DNA of 40,225 nt from JBLNBU01 sp050260215. Its GTDB lineage: Bacteria > Pseudomonadota > Alphaproteobacteria > Rhodospirillales > Magnetospirillaceae. The stretch covers positions 1 to 40,225 of the forward strand of contig JBLNBU010000253.1 of assembly GCA_050260215.1 (NCBI GenBank), written 5' to 3'. The notes beneath the pieces are model-generated. The model had not been told where the DNA came from. It made no database searches and saw only the letters and a program-made list of their open reading frames with translations. A program made the translations under genes and the position numbers. Of the stretch, positions 32,417 to 39,842 are shown piece by piece (the stretch's first letter is position 1; each line of letters begins with the position of its first letter).

Positions 32417-33778
32417 CTAATCCTTGGTCTTCGCCTTGGCCGCCTTCTCGGCGCGCTTGCGCTCGCGGAAGCGGTCGGCCCAGCCCTTCAGTTCCATCTG
32501 GCTGCCGCGGGCGACGGCCAGGGCACCAGCGCCTACTTCCTTGGTGATCACCGAGCCGGCACCGACGATGGCGCCGTCGCCGACCTTGACCGGAGCCACC
32601 AGCGAGGTGTTGGAGCCGATGAACGCACCTTCGCCGATATCGGTGAAGGATTTGTTGAAGCCGTCGTAGTTGCAGGTGATGGTGCCGGCCCCGACATTGG
32701 CGCCGGCGCCGACGCGGGCGTCGCCCACATAGGACAGGTGGTTGACCTTGGCGCCCTTCTCTACGGCGGCTTTCTTGATCTCGACGAAGTTGCCGATGTG
32801 CACGCCCTCGCCGATCTCGGCGCCGGGGCGCAGGCGGGCGAATGGGCCCAACTCGGCGCCGTCGGCGATGGTGCAGCCCTCGAAATGGCAGAACGAGCGG
32901 ATGGTGACGCCGTTGCCCACGGTCACGCCGGGGCCGAACACCACGTTGGGCCAGATCAGCACGTCCTGGCCGAGCCGGGTGTCCCAGGACAGCCACACGG
33001 TCTCGGGCTCGATCAGGGTGGCGCCGCCGGTAAGCGCCGCCTCGCGCAGGCGGCGCTGGACCACGGCCTCGGCCACGGCCAGCTCGGCGCGGGAATTGAC
33101 CCCCAGCAGTTCCAGCACGTCGCCTTCCACATGGGTGCAGCAGGCGCCGTCGGCGCGCGCCAGGGCCACCAGATCGGTCAGGTAGTACTCGCCCTTGGCG
33201 TTGTCGTTGCCCAGCCGGTCGACCAGCTTCCACAGCCGGGCGCCGTCCAGCGCCAGCACGCCGGAATTGCACAAGGGGATGGTGCGCTGGTCGGGGGTGG
33301 CGTCGCGGTGCTCGACGATGGCCTTCAGGCCCTCGGCGCCGACCACCAGGCGGCCGTATTCGCCGGGGTCGGCGGGGCGGAAGCCCAGCACCACCACCGC
33401 CGGGTGGCGCGGCCCGCGGCGCTCGGCCAGCATCCGTTCCAGGGTCGCCTGGCCGATCAGCGGGGTGTCGCCGTACAGCACCAGCACGTCGCCGTGGAAG
33501 CCGGCCAGCGCCTCGCGCGCCTGCATGACCGCATGGCCGGTGCCCAGGCGCTCGTGCTGGACGACGGTCGGCCACGGCGCCACCGCGGCGGCCACGCTGT
33601 CCATTCCGGGGCCCACCACCACCACCACGCGGTCGGGGGACAGGGCCTCGACCGTCTGCTTGAGGTGGCTGATCATCGGCCGGCCGGCCAGGGGGTGCAT
33701 GACCTTGGGCAACTGCGACTTCATGCGCGTGCCCATGCCGGCGGCCAGGATGACGACGGCGAGCTTGTGTGACGCCAT
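32417..33778 (-). CDS. glmU: Bifunctional GlcNAc-1-P uridyltransferase / glucosamine-1-P acetyltransferase
   Basis: A 453-residue enzyme doing the last two steps to UDP-GlcNAc. The N-terminal pyrophosphorylase has VVILAAGMGTRMKSQLPKVM, the GTGHAV loop and VLYGDTPLI. The C-terminal acetyltransferase is a left-handed beta helix of hexapeptide repeats (NVVFGPGVTVGNGVTIRSF, LGPFARLRPGAEIGEG, VGDARVGAGANVGAG, ITCNYDG). ATG at 33778 gives the usual length (E. coli 456); its ribosome site is weak. The open frame extends upstream without family similarity. It is divergent from the phosphoglycolate phosphatase gene. Confidence 0.97.
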   Translation of the reverse strand: MASHKLAVVILAAGMGTRMKSQLPKVMHPLAGRPMISHLKQTVEALSPDRVVVVVGPGMDSVAAAVAPWPTVVQHERLGTGHAVMQAREALAGFHGDVLVLYGDTPLIGQATLERMLAERRGPRHPAVVVLGFRPADPGEYGRLVVGAEGLKAIVEHRDATPDQRTIPLCNSGVLALDGARLWKLVDRLGNDNAKGEYYLTDLVALARADGACCTHVEGDVLELLGVNSRAELAVAEAVVQRRLREAALTGGATLIEPETVWLSWDTRLGQDVLIWPNVVFGPGVTVGNGVTIRSFCHFEGCTIADGAELGPFARLRPGAEIGEGVHIGNFVEIKKAAVEKGAKVNHLSYVGDARVGAGANVGAGTITCNYDGFNKSFTDIGEGAFIGSNTSLVAPVKVGDGAIVGAGSVITKEVGAGALAVARGSQMELKGWADRFRERKRAEKAAKAKTKD

Positions 33779-33875
33779 GGCGAAAGGCCGATACCCAATC
33801 TGTTGCGGCTGCGGCGGGAAGGTGCCACAAAAGGGTGGGCCCGGCCAAGTCAATCTTTGTTGCGGAAGGTTACAG

Positions 33876-34541
33876 ATGCCCCACCACATTCGAGCCGTGC
33901 TGTTCGACCTGGACGGTACGCTGATCGACAGCATTCCCGATCTGGCGGGCGCGGTGAACCGCCTGCTGGCCGCCGAGGGGCGGGAGGCGCTGCCGGCCGA
34001 CGAGGTCAAGGTGATGGTCGGCGACGGCGCCGGTACCCTGGTCACCCGCGCCTTCAATGCCCGCGGCGGCATGCCCGGTCCCGAGGTCGGCCCCTACCTG
34101 GCCCGCTTCCTGGCCGACTATGAGCCGCGCGCCGCCGAACTGACCCGCCCGGGGCCGGGGGTCGAGGCGGCGCTGGCCGCGCTGAAGGCGAAGGGGCTGA
34201 AGCTGGCGGTGTGCACCAACAAGCCCAGCGGCGCCACCGCCGAGGTGCTGGACAAGCTGGGCCTGGCCCCGTTCTTCGACGTGGTGGTGGGCGGCGACGA
34301 CGCCCCGGCGCTGAAGCCCGACCCGCTGCACGTCCACGCCTGCCTGGAGCGACTGGGCGTTTCGGCCGCCGAGGCGGTGCTGGTGGGCGATTCCATCAAC
34401 GACGTGCTGGCGGCCAAGGCCGCCGGGGTGCCGACCATCGTGGTGTCGTTCGGCTATTGCCGCGGCCCGGTGTCCGATCTGGGCGCCGACATGGTCATCG
34501 ACCACTTCGACGAACTGGCGGTAGCGGTCGGGCGGCTCTGA
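33876..34541 (+). CDS. gph: Phosphoglycolate phosphatase
   Basis: A HAD-family phosphatase of 221 residues that hydrolyses 2-phosphoglycolate, the product of RuBisCO oxygenation and DNA repair. Motif I is VLFDLDGTLIDS (nucleophile Asp), motif II VCTNKPSG, the motif III lysine lies in ALKPDPLH, and motif IV is VLVGDSINDVLAA. GGAAGG precedes the ATG at 33876. In a strain with form II RuBisCO this gene (also cbbZ) would be needed in air, but it sits about 18 kb from cbbM rather than in the cbb cluster. It converges with the ATPase zeta-type gene 10 nt away. Confidence 0.93.
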   Translation: MPHHIRAVLFDLDGTLIDSIPDLAGAVNRLLAAEGREALPADEVKVMVGDGAGTLVTRAFNARGGMPGPEVGPYLARFLADYEPRAAELTRPGPGVEAALAALKAKGLKLAVCTNKPSGATAEVLDKLGLAPFFDVVVGGDDAPALKPDPLHVHACLERLGVSAAEAVLVGDSINDVLAAKAAGVPTIVVSFGYCRGPVSDLGADMVIDHFDELAVAVGRL

Positions 34542-34551
34542 CCGGGACCTC

Positions 34552-34878
34552 TCAGCCGGCGGCTTCGCCCAGGATCTGGTCGCGGGCCTGTTCGTGGGCC
34601 AGGGCCAGATGCTTGCGCACGGTGTCCTCGTCGACCTCGACGCCCGCGGCGGCCAGGTCGCGGATGACCTTGTGGCAGGCGTCGTGGTCGGGTTCGGCGA
34701 ACTCGGCATCGACCACCGCCAGGGCATAGGCCTTGGCCGCATCCCCCGCCAGGCCCATCTGTTCGGCGGCCCACAGCCCCAGCAGCTTGTCGCGGCGGAT
34801 GCCCACCTTGAACGCGGTCTCCTGGTCCAGCCGGTATTTGGCCTCGAACGCCTTCTCGCGGTCGTCGAACATGGTCAT
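34552..34878 (-). CDS. DUF1476 protein, F1-ATPase inhibitor zeta subunit
   Basis: A 108-residue alpha-helical protein beginning TMFDDREKAFEAKYRLDQET, the hallmark of the DUF1476 family. In Paracoccus denitrificans this zeta subunit blocks ATP hydrolysis by the F1FO synthase through its N-terminus. All family landmarks are present (RRDKLLGLWAAEQMGL, AYALAVVDAEF, GVEVDEDTVRKHLALA). ATG at 34878 has AAGGGA upstream; an ATG two codons in is possible. Such proteins are nearly confined to alphaproteobacteria, supporting the taxonomic reading. In some relatives inhibition is weak or absent, so activity is not certain. Confidence 0.94.
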   Translation of the reverse strand: MTMFDDREKAFEAKYRLDQETAFKVGIRRDKLLGLWAAEQMGLAGDAAKAYALAVVDAEFAEPDHDACHKVIRDLAAAGVEVDEDTVRKHLALAHEQARDQILGEAAG

Positions 34879-34999
34879 GGTCAACGGTATCCCTTTGCCC
34901 CACCTTGGATGGAGATGGTTGTTCGCCCATCCTGCCGCCAATGCGGCGGAGGTGTTATATAGACGGCCCGGTCGCGGCGAGAAATAGGGGTTCTTGCGC
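34879..34999. promoter_or_regulatory. Divergent promoter gap between the zeta and NRDE genes
   Basis: The 121-bp gap holds an AT-rich box TTATATA at 34955-34961 that could serve as a -10 for either direction, and a small hairpin GCCGC (34934-34938) with GCGGC (34943-34947). No -35 is convincing. GGGG (34987-34990) lies 9 nt before the NRDE ATG. Confidence 0.35.
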
Positions 35000-35749
35000 A
35001 TGTGCACACTGATCCTGCTGCGACGCAGCGACGCCCCCTGGCCCCTGGTGCTGGCTGCCAACCGCGACGAGATGGCGGGCCGCGCCTGGGCGCCTCCGGG
35101 GCGGCACTGGCCGGACCGCCCCGAGGTGGTCGCCGGGCTGGACGAGCTGGCCGGCGGCAGCTGGCTGGGGGTCAACGACCACGGGGTGGTGGCGGCCATC
35201 CTCAACCGGGTCGGCACGCTGGGGCCTGAGGCCGGCAAGCGCTCGCGCGGCGAGCTGGTGCTCGAGGCCTTGGACCACGCCGATGCCGCCGACGCGGTGG
35301 ACGCCCTGGTCCATCTCGAGGCACGTTCGTACCGCCCCTTCAACATGGTGGTCGCCGACAATCGTGATGCCTTTTGGCTGCGCGCCGACGGCCGCCGCGT
35401 TACCGCCCATCCGGTGGGCGACGGCGTGCACATGCTGACCGCCATGGACCTGGACGACCCCGCCAGCCCGCGGGTCGCCGCCTATCTGCCGCGCGCCCGC
35501 GCCTTGGCCCCGCCCGATCCCGACCGCGGCGACTGGGGCGGCTGGCCGGCCCTGCTGGCCGACGGCGGCGGCGGCGCCGACGGCGAGGAGATGCCGGCCA
35601 TGTGCTTTGCCCGTCCCGACGGCTTCGGCACCGTCTCGGCGTCGCTGATCGCCCTGCCGGCCCCGGCGGTCGAGCCCCGCCCGCCGGTGTGGCTGTTCGC
35701 GGCCGGCCGGCCGGACCGGGCAGAGTTCAGCTCAATACCGATGGCATAG
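35000..35749 (+). CDS. NRDE-family (TANGO2-like) protein
   Basis: A 249-residue protein starting MCTLILLRR, the N-terminal Met-Cys typical of the NRDE/TANGO2 family, and carrying the eponymous ANRDE (residues 22-26). Next come GGSWLGVNDHGVVAAILNR and RSRGELVLEAL; further on is FNMVVADN. The N-terminal Cys suggests an Ntn-hydrolase-like fold. Human TANGO2 and bacterial relatives have been linked to haem trafficking, but the function here is not established. ATG at 35000 was chosen so that Cys is residue 2; an in-frame TTG two codons earlier would hide it. It stands alone between divergent promoters and the next operator-like palindrome. Confidence 0.88.
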   Translation: MCTLILLRRSDAPWPLVLAANRDEMAGRAWAPPGRHWPDRPEVVAGLDELAGGSWLGVNDHGVVAAILNRVGTLGPEAGKRSRGELVLEALDHADAADAVDALVHLEARSYRPFNMVVADNRDAFWLRADGRRVTAHPVGDGVHMLTAMDLDDPASPRVAAYLPRARALAPPDPDRGDWGGWPALLADGGGGADGEEMPAMCFARPDGFGTVSASLIALPAPAVEPRPPVWLFAAGRPDRAEFSSIPMA

Positions 35750-35782
35750 ATGATAATGTCGTAAGTATTGGTCGCGTCCCGG

Positions 35783-35808
35783 GTGTCACAAGTGTAACAA
35801 AGTGACAC
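35783..35808. promoter_or_regulatory. Inverted repeat upstream of the PilZ chemoreceptor gene
   Basis: GTGTCAC (35783-35789) and GTGACAC (35802-35808) form a perfect 7-bp inverted repeat with a 12-bp spacer that itself contains GTGTAACA. A TACTAT box follows at 35828-35833, so the repeat lies where a regulator could cover the -35 region. AT content is higher than in the surroundings. The regulator is unknown. Confidence 0.5.
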
Positions 35809-35880
35809 ACCGTTTCACCCCTGGATGTACTATGCTCGCCCGCGTCGCGCCTTGGGCGTGCATGGGGAGTTGGGGGATAC

Positions 35881-37893
35881 ATGAAGCTCAGGACCTTGAT
35901 CATCGCCGCCTTTTCGGCCGGCGTCGCCATTACCGTGGGATTGGTGCTGATGATCGTGGTGACGGTCAGCCGCCAGGCGGTCGCGCTGTCCGGCATCGAA
36001 GGGCAGGCGGACCGGGTGGGCAACCAGGGGCTGCCCCTGCTGGTGGCGATCAAGGACATGCGCTGGGACGTGGTCCAGGTGCAGCAGCTGCTGACCGACG
36101 TCTCGGCCACCCATGACGCCAAGGGGTTCGAGGAGGCCGAGCAGGTCGCCGCCCGCTTCCGCGCCGATGCCTCCACCGCCGGCGATCTGGCCCGGCAGAT
36201 GGACCTGCCCGAGGTGGCCGGGGCGGTCGACGCAGCCGTCGCCGCCTTCGACGACTACCACCGCGCCGGCGTCGCCATGGCGCGGGTGTACGTGGCGAGC
36301 GGCATCGAGGCCGGCAACCACGAGATGGAAGGCTTCGACAAGGTCGCCGAGACCTTGGCCGCCCGGATGGACGCCTTGATCGAAATGGTCAACGGCGACA
36401 CCTGGAGTGCCGTTTCCGCCCTGCTCGAGCATACCCACGAGGTATCGCAGGCCAACGCCACGCTGAAGACCGCCATGTCGGTGGTCGGCCTGCTGGCGGT
36501 GCTGGGCAGCGTCGCCATCGCCCTGCTGCTGGGCTGGCACGTCGCCCGCCTGTTCGGGGCGCTGCGCCGCGACGTCGCCCTGGTCCTCGATGGCCGCCAC
36601 GACGAGCCGCTCGGGCTTGCTCCCGACCGCAAGGACGAATTCGGCCCCATCGCCCAGGCTCTGGCGGTGTTCCGCCGCAACGCCGCCGAGATGGCGGCCA
36701 TGGAAATGGAGCGCCGCCATCACGCCGAGCAGGCGGAGAAGGCCCGCTGCGCCAGTCTGGTCAACATGGCCGACACCGTCGAGGTCGAAAGCTCGGCCGC
36801 GGTCGAGAACGTCGCCGAAGAGGGCGAGCGCATCCGCTCGACCGCCGGGGCCATGGCCGAGTCGGCCGTCGCGGTGGGCGAGCACTGCCAGGCGGTGGCC
36901 GCGGCCGCCGAACAGTCGCTGCGCAACGCCGAGGCGGTGGCCGGCGCCGCCGAGGAGCTGTCGGCCTCCATCCGCGAGATCGCCCGCCAGGTCGCCGAGT
37001 CCAACGAGGTGGTGCACCGCGTCGTCGACCGCGCGGCCGGAACCACCCATACGGTGCGCTCGCTGGCCCAGGCCATGGAGCGCATCGGCGACGTCGCCGG
37101 CCTGATCGCCGAGATCGCCCAGCGCACCAACATGCTGGCCCTCAACGCCACCATCGAGGCTGCGCGTGCCGGCGAGTCCGGCAAGGGCTTTGCCGTGGTG
37201 GCCGGCGAGGTCAAGAACCTGGCCAACCAGACCGCCACCTCGACCGCCGAGATCTCGTCCCAGCTGGACTCCCTGCAGGCCATCGGCCGCGACGTCGCCT
37301 CCGCCATCGAGGAGATGATGCACTCGGTCGCCGAGGTAGAATCGGTATCGAGCTCCATCGTCGCCGCCGTGCAGCAGCAGGACGCAGCCACCCGCGAAAT
37401 CGTCCGCAACGTGGTCCAGACCAGCGAATCGGCCCGCGAGGTGACTTCGCACATCGCCGACGTCGCCGCGGAGGCGGGCTCGACCGGCGAACGCGCCTCC
37501 GAGGTGCGCCACATGCTCGACGACATGGCCGGGCGCATCCGCGAACTGCGCGCCGCCATCAACGCGGTGGTGCGCACCGCCACGCCCGAGGTCAATCGCC
37601 GCCGCAATCCGCGCGTCACCGTCGACCGCGAGGCCGCCATCCATGTGGGCGGCCAGGTGGTGCGCGCCCGCGTCGCCGATCTCAGCCTGTGCGGCAGCCG
37701 ACTGGTCGAGGTGCCCACCGACGTCGCCCTCGAACATGGGACCATGACGGTGGACGGACTGGCCCGGCCCATGCCGTTCCGCATGATCGAGTGCCGCACC
37801 GGCACCGCCCGGGTGCGCTTCGACGACGCGGCCGACGCCGCCGAGCTCAGCCATTTCATCGCCGAACGTCACCGCGAGGGCCGCGCCGCCTGA
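35881..37893 (+). CDS. Transmembrane chemoreceptor with C-terminal PilZ (c-di-GMP binding) domain
   Basis: A 670-residue methyl-accepting chemotaxis protein. TM1 lies at about 7-29 (LIIAAFSAGVAITVGLVLMI); a helical periplasmic domain (about 35-195) follows, then TM2 (AMSVVGLLAVLGSVAIALLL), HAMP (about 222-275) and the signalling helices with the tip RTNMLALNATIEAARAG and GFAVVAGEVKNLANQT. After the receptor, residues 571-665 form a PilZ domain. It has both binding motifs: RRRNPR (573-578) and DLSLCG (600-605). Azospirillum Tlp1 has the same PilZ fusion and couples c-di-GMP to energy taxis. Here the periplasmic domain is distinct and the ligand unknown. The diguanylate cyclase at 11.6-12.9 kb is a possible partner. 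Confidence 0.94.
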   Translation: MKLRTLIIAAFSAGVAITVGLVLMIVVTVSRQAVALSGIEGQADRVGNQGLPLLVAIKDMRWDVVQVQQLLTDVSATHDAKGFEEAEQVAARFRADASTAGDLARQMDLPEVAGAVDAAVAAFDDYHRAGVAMARVYVASGIEAGNHEMEGFDKVAETLAARMDALIEMVNGDTWSAVSALLEHTHEVSQANATLKTAMSVVGLLAVLGSVAIALLLGWHVARLFGALRRDVALVLDGRHDEPLGLAPDRKDEFGPIAQALAVFRRNAAEMAAMEMERRHHAEQAEKARCASLVNMADTVEVESSAAVENVAEEGERIRSTAGAMAESAVAVGEHCQAVAAAAEQSLRNAEAVAGAAEELSASIREIARQVAESNEVVHRVVDRAAGTTHTVRSLAQAMERIGDVAGLIAEIAQRTNMLALNATIEAARAGESGKGFAVVAGEVKNLANQTATSTAEISSQLDSLQAIGRDVASAIEEMMHSVAEVESVSSSIVAAVQQQDAATREIVRNVVQTSESAREVTSHIADVAAEAGSTGERASEVRHMLDDMAGRIRELRAAINAVVRTATPEVNRRRNPRVTVDREAAIHVGGQVVRARVADLSLCGSRLVEVPTDVALEHGTMTVDGLARPMPFRMIECRTGTARVRFDDAADAAELSHFIAERHREGRAA

Positions 37894-37953
37894 AGCCCCT
37901 TTTGGGAGGCCGCAACCGGAAGGGTCCCGCACCACCCAGGGGGGAGAGTGGCG

Positions 37954-37982
37954 TTGTCACCCCCTGGCATCCCTGCTATATC
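37954..37982 (+). promoter_or_regulatory. purC: Probable sigma-70 promoter of purC, overlapped by a palindrome
   Basis: TTGTCA (37954-37959), exactly 17 bp, TATATC (37977-37982): a good match to the housekeeping consensus, giving a leader of about 80 nt. An 8-bp inverted repeat CCAGGGGG (37936-37943) with CCCCCTGG (37960-37967) surrounds the -35 box, so it could be an operator. Confidence 0.6.
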
Positions 37983-38067
37983 AAACTCGGATCGATCGGC
38001 GGGCCCTCCGATTGCAACGGTCGTCCGTTCCCGCGCGGCAGCCGCGCCCTTACCCGGACATATCCCG

Positions 38068-38832
38068 ATGGCCAGACGCAGACAGATTTACGAAGGCAAG
38101 GCCAAGGTCCTCTTCGAAGGCCCCGAGCCCGGCACGCTGGTCCAGTATTTCAAGGACGACGCGAGCGCCTTCAACAACAAGAAGAAGGGGACCATCACCG
38201 GCAAGGGCGTGCTGAACAACCGCATTTCCGAATACCTGATGCTGCGCCTGGGCGAGATCGGCGTGCCCACCCACTTCGTCCGCCGCCTCAACATGCGCGA
38301 GCAGCTGGTGCGCGAGGTCGAGATCATCCCGCTGGAAGTGGTCATCCGCAACGTCGCCGCCGGCTCGCTGGCCCAGCGCTTCGGCCTGTCCGAGGGCACG
38401 CCGCTGCCCCGCTCCATCGTCGAGTACTATTTCAAGTCCGACGCCCTGGACGACCCGATGGTGTCGGAAGAGCACATCACCGCGTTCGGCTGGGCGACCA
38501 CCCAGGACCTGGACGAGATCATGTCGCTGTCGTTGCGCATCAACGACTTCCTGTCGGGTCTGTTCCTGGGCATCGGCATCCGCCTGGTCGACTTCAAGAT
38601 CGAGTTCGGGCGGCTTTACAACAACGACGACATGCAGATCGTGCTGGCCGACGAGATCAGCCCCGATTCGTGCCGGCTGTGGGACCTGAAGACCGGCGAG
38701 AAGATGGACAAGGACCGCTTCCGCCGCGACCTCGGCGGCGTCGAGGAGGCCTACCAGGAAGTCGCCCGCCGCCTGGGCATCCTTCCCGAAGGCGGCCCCC
38801 GCGACCTCAAGGGTCCGACGACGATGCAGTAG
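38068..38832 (+). CDS. purC: SAICAR synthetase
   Basis: Phosphoribosylaminoimidazole-succinocarboxamide synthase, 254 residues, joining aspartate to CAIR in purine synthesis using ATP. It begins MARRRQIYEGKAKVLFEG, with the ATP-binding KDDASAFNNKK. The substrate-binding EVVIRNVAAGSLAQRFG, LVDFKIEFGRLYNNDDMQIV and DEISPDSCRLWD all match. Length is normal. ATG at 38068 has only a weak ribosome site; the open frame runs further upstream without similarity. purS follows after 115 bp that contain a palindromic repeat. Confidence 0.97.
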   Translation: MARRRQIYEGKAKVLFEGPEPGTLVQYFKDDASAFNNKKKGTITGKGVLNNRISEYLMLRLGEIGVPTHFVRRLNMREQLVREVEIIPLEVVIRNVAAGSLAQRFGLSEGTPLPRSIVEYYFKSDALDDPMVSEEHITAFGWATTQDLDEIMSLSLRINDFLSGLFLGIGIRLVDFKIEFGRLYNNDDMQIVLADEISPDSCRLWDLKTGEKMDKDRFRRDLGGVEEAYQEVARRLGILPEGGPRDLKGPTTMQ

Positions 38833-38850
38833 GAAGGTAGCTTTGCTTTT

Positions 38851-38910
38851 CGTCATCGCCGGGCTTGACCCGGCGATCCATGGATGCCCGGATCAAGTCC
38901 GGGCATGACG
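38851..38910. repeat. Bipartite palindromic intergenic repeat, copy B
   Basis: A 60-bp element starting CGTCAT and ending ATGACG, with hairpins CGCCGGGCTTGACCCGGCG (38857-38875) and GCCCGGATCAAGTCCGGGC (38885-38903) joined across TCCATGGA. It matches copy A (224-285) in architecture, in the flanking inverted ends and in the central TCCATGGA. Here it lies between purC and purS, where it could attenuate read-through. Confidence 0.85.
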
Positions 38911-38947
38911 GCCAGATGGCAGGCAGCGCAAGGAGACAGGAATACCC

Positions 38948-39190
38948 ATGAAAGCCAAAGTCCACATCACCTTGAAGAACGGCGTCCTCGATCCCCAGGG
39001 CAAGGCGGTCCAGCATGCGCTGGCGGCGCTCGGGTTCAACGGGGTCGGCGACGTGCGCCAGGGCAAGTACATCGAGCTCGACCTGGCCGAGACCGACAAG
39101 GACAAGGCGCGTACCGCGGTCGAGCAGATGTGCAAGGGCCTGCTGGCCAACACGGTGATCGAGAACTACACCATCGATCTCGCCGACTGA
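38948..39190 (+). CDS. purS: Phosphoribosylformylglycinamidine synthase subunit PurS
   Basis: An 80-residue protein that bridges PurQ and PurL in the FGAM synthase complex of purine synthesis. The sequence MKAKVHITLKNGVLDPQGKA, then ALAALGFNGVGDVRQGKYIE and NTVIENYTIDL, is diagnostic. AAGGAGA lies 11 nt before the ATG. In many alphaproteobacteria purS is followed by purQ and purL; here it is followed by efp, so the other subunits must be encoded elsewhere. Confidence 0.96.
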   Translation: MKAKVHITLKNGVLDPQGKAVQHALAALGFNGVGDVRQGKYIELDLAETDKDKARTAVEQMCKGLLANTVIENYTIDLAD

Positions 39191-39208
39191 GGCCGTCCCC
39201 CGTCGCGG

Positions 39209-39237
39209 TTGCCATCCAGGGTGCGACCTGTTAGGGT
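39209..39237 (+). promoter_or_regulatory. efp: Candidate promoter of efp
   Basis: TTGCCA (39209-39214), 17 bp, TAGGGT (39232-39237) in the 82-bp gap after purS. Spacing is ideal; the -10 match is partial. It would give a leader of about 30 nt before the efp ATG. Confidence 0.4.
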
Positions 39238-39272
39238 CCGCGCCTGTTTTTCCCAGACCCTTTGGACCTGCC

Positions 39273-39839
39273 ATGAAGATCAACGCCAACCTCATCCGGC
39301 CGGGCAACATCCTGGAACACAACGGCCGTCAGTACTCGGTCCTGAAGATCCAGATCGTGCAGCCCGGCAAGGGCGGCGCCTTCATCACCGTCGAGATGCG
39401 CGACATCCGCACCGGCACCAAGACCAACGAGCGCTGGCGTACCGCCGACACCGTCGAGAAGCTGAACGTCGAGGAGAAGGAGTGCACCTTCCTGTTCGGC
39501 GACGGCGAGACGTTGACCTTCATGGACTCGGAAAGCTTCGAGCAGTTCACCCTGGCCCGCGACGTGCTGGGTGACAGCGCCGCCTTCCTGCAGGACGGCA
39601 TGGTCGTCGCCGTCGACTTCGTCGAGGGTTCGCCGGTTTCCGTGGCGCTGCCCGAGAAGGTGGTGATGACCCTGGTCGAGGCCGACCCGGTGGTCAAGGG
39701 CCAGACCGCGGCGTCGTCGTTCAAGCCCGGCGTGCTGGAGAACGGCCTGAAGATCCTGGTGCCGCCCTTCGTCGCCGCCGGCGAGAAGATCGTGGTCGCC
39801 ACCGCCGACTGCACCTATGTCGAACGCGCCAAGGGCTGA
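39273..39839 (+). CDS. efp: Translation elongation factor P
   Basis: A 188-residue ribosomal factor that relieves stalling at polyproline stretches. Domain I holds the functional loop VQPGKGGAF, with Lys33 at the position modified (beta-lysylated by EpmA/EpmB) in E. coli. Domains II and III include TADTVEKLNVEEKECTFLF and the C-terminal VVATADCTYVERAKG. The retained Lys within PGKG suggests beta-lysylation-type modification rather than rhamnosylation, which uses Arg. No epmA or epmB is in this window, but an EpmC-like gene lies at 4261. The next gene starts 3 nt after the stop. Confidence 0.97.
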   Translation: MKINANLIRPGNILEHNGRQYSVLKIQIVQPGKGGAFITVEMRDIRTGTKTNERWRTADTVEKLNVEEKECTFLFGDGETLTFMDSESFEQFTLARDVLGDSAAFLQDGMVVAVDFVEGSPVSVALPEKVVMTLVEADPVVKGQTAASSFKPGVLENGLKILVPPFVAAGEKIVVATADCTYVERAKG

Positions 39840-39842
39840 TCG

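Noticed and set aside
35830..37935. A 701-codon minus-strand open frame opposite the PilZ chemoreceptor
   Set aside because: Exact antisense of a well-defined receptor with Gly/Asp/His-rich composition and no recognisable domain.
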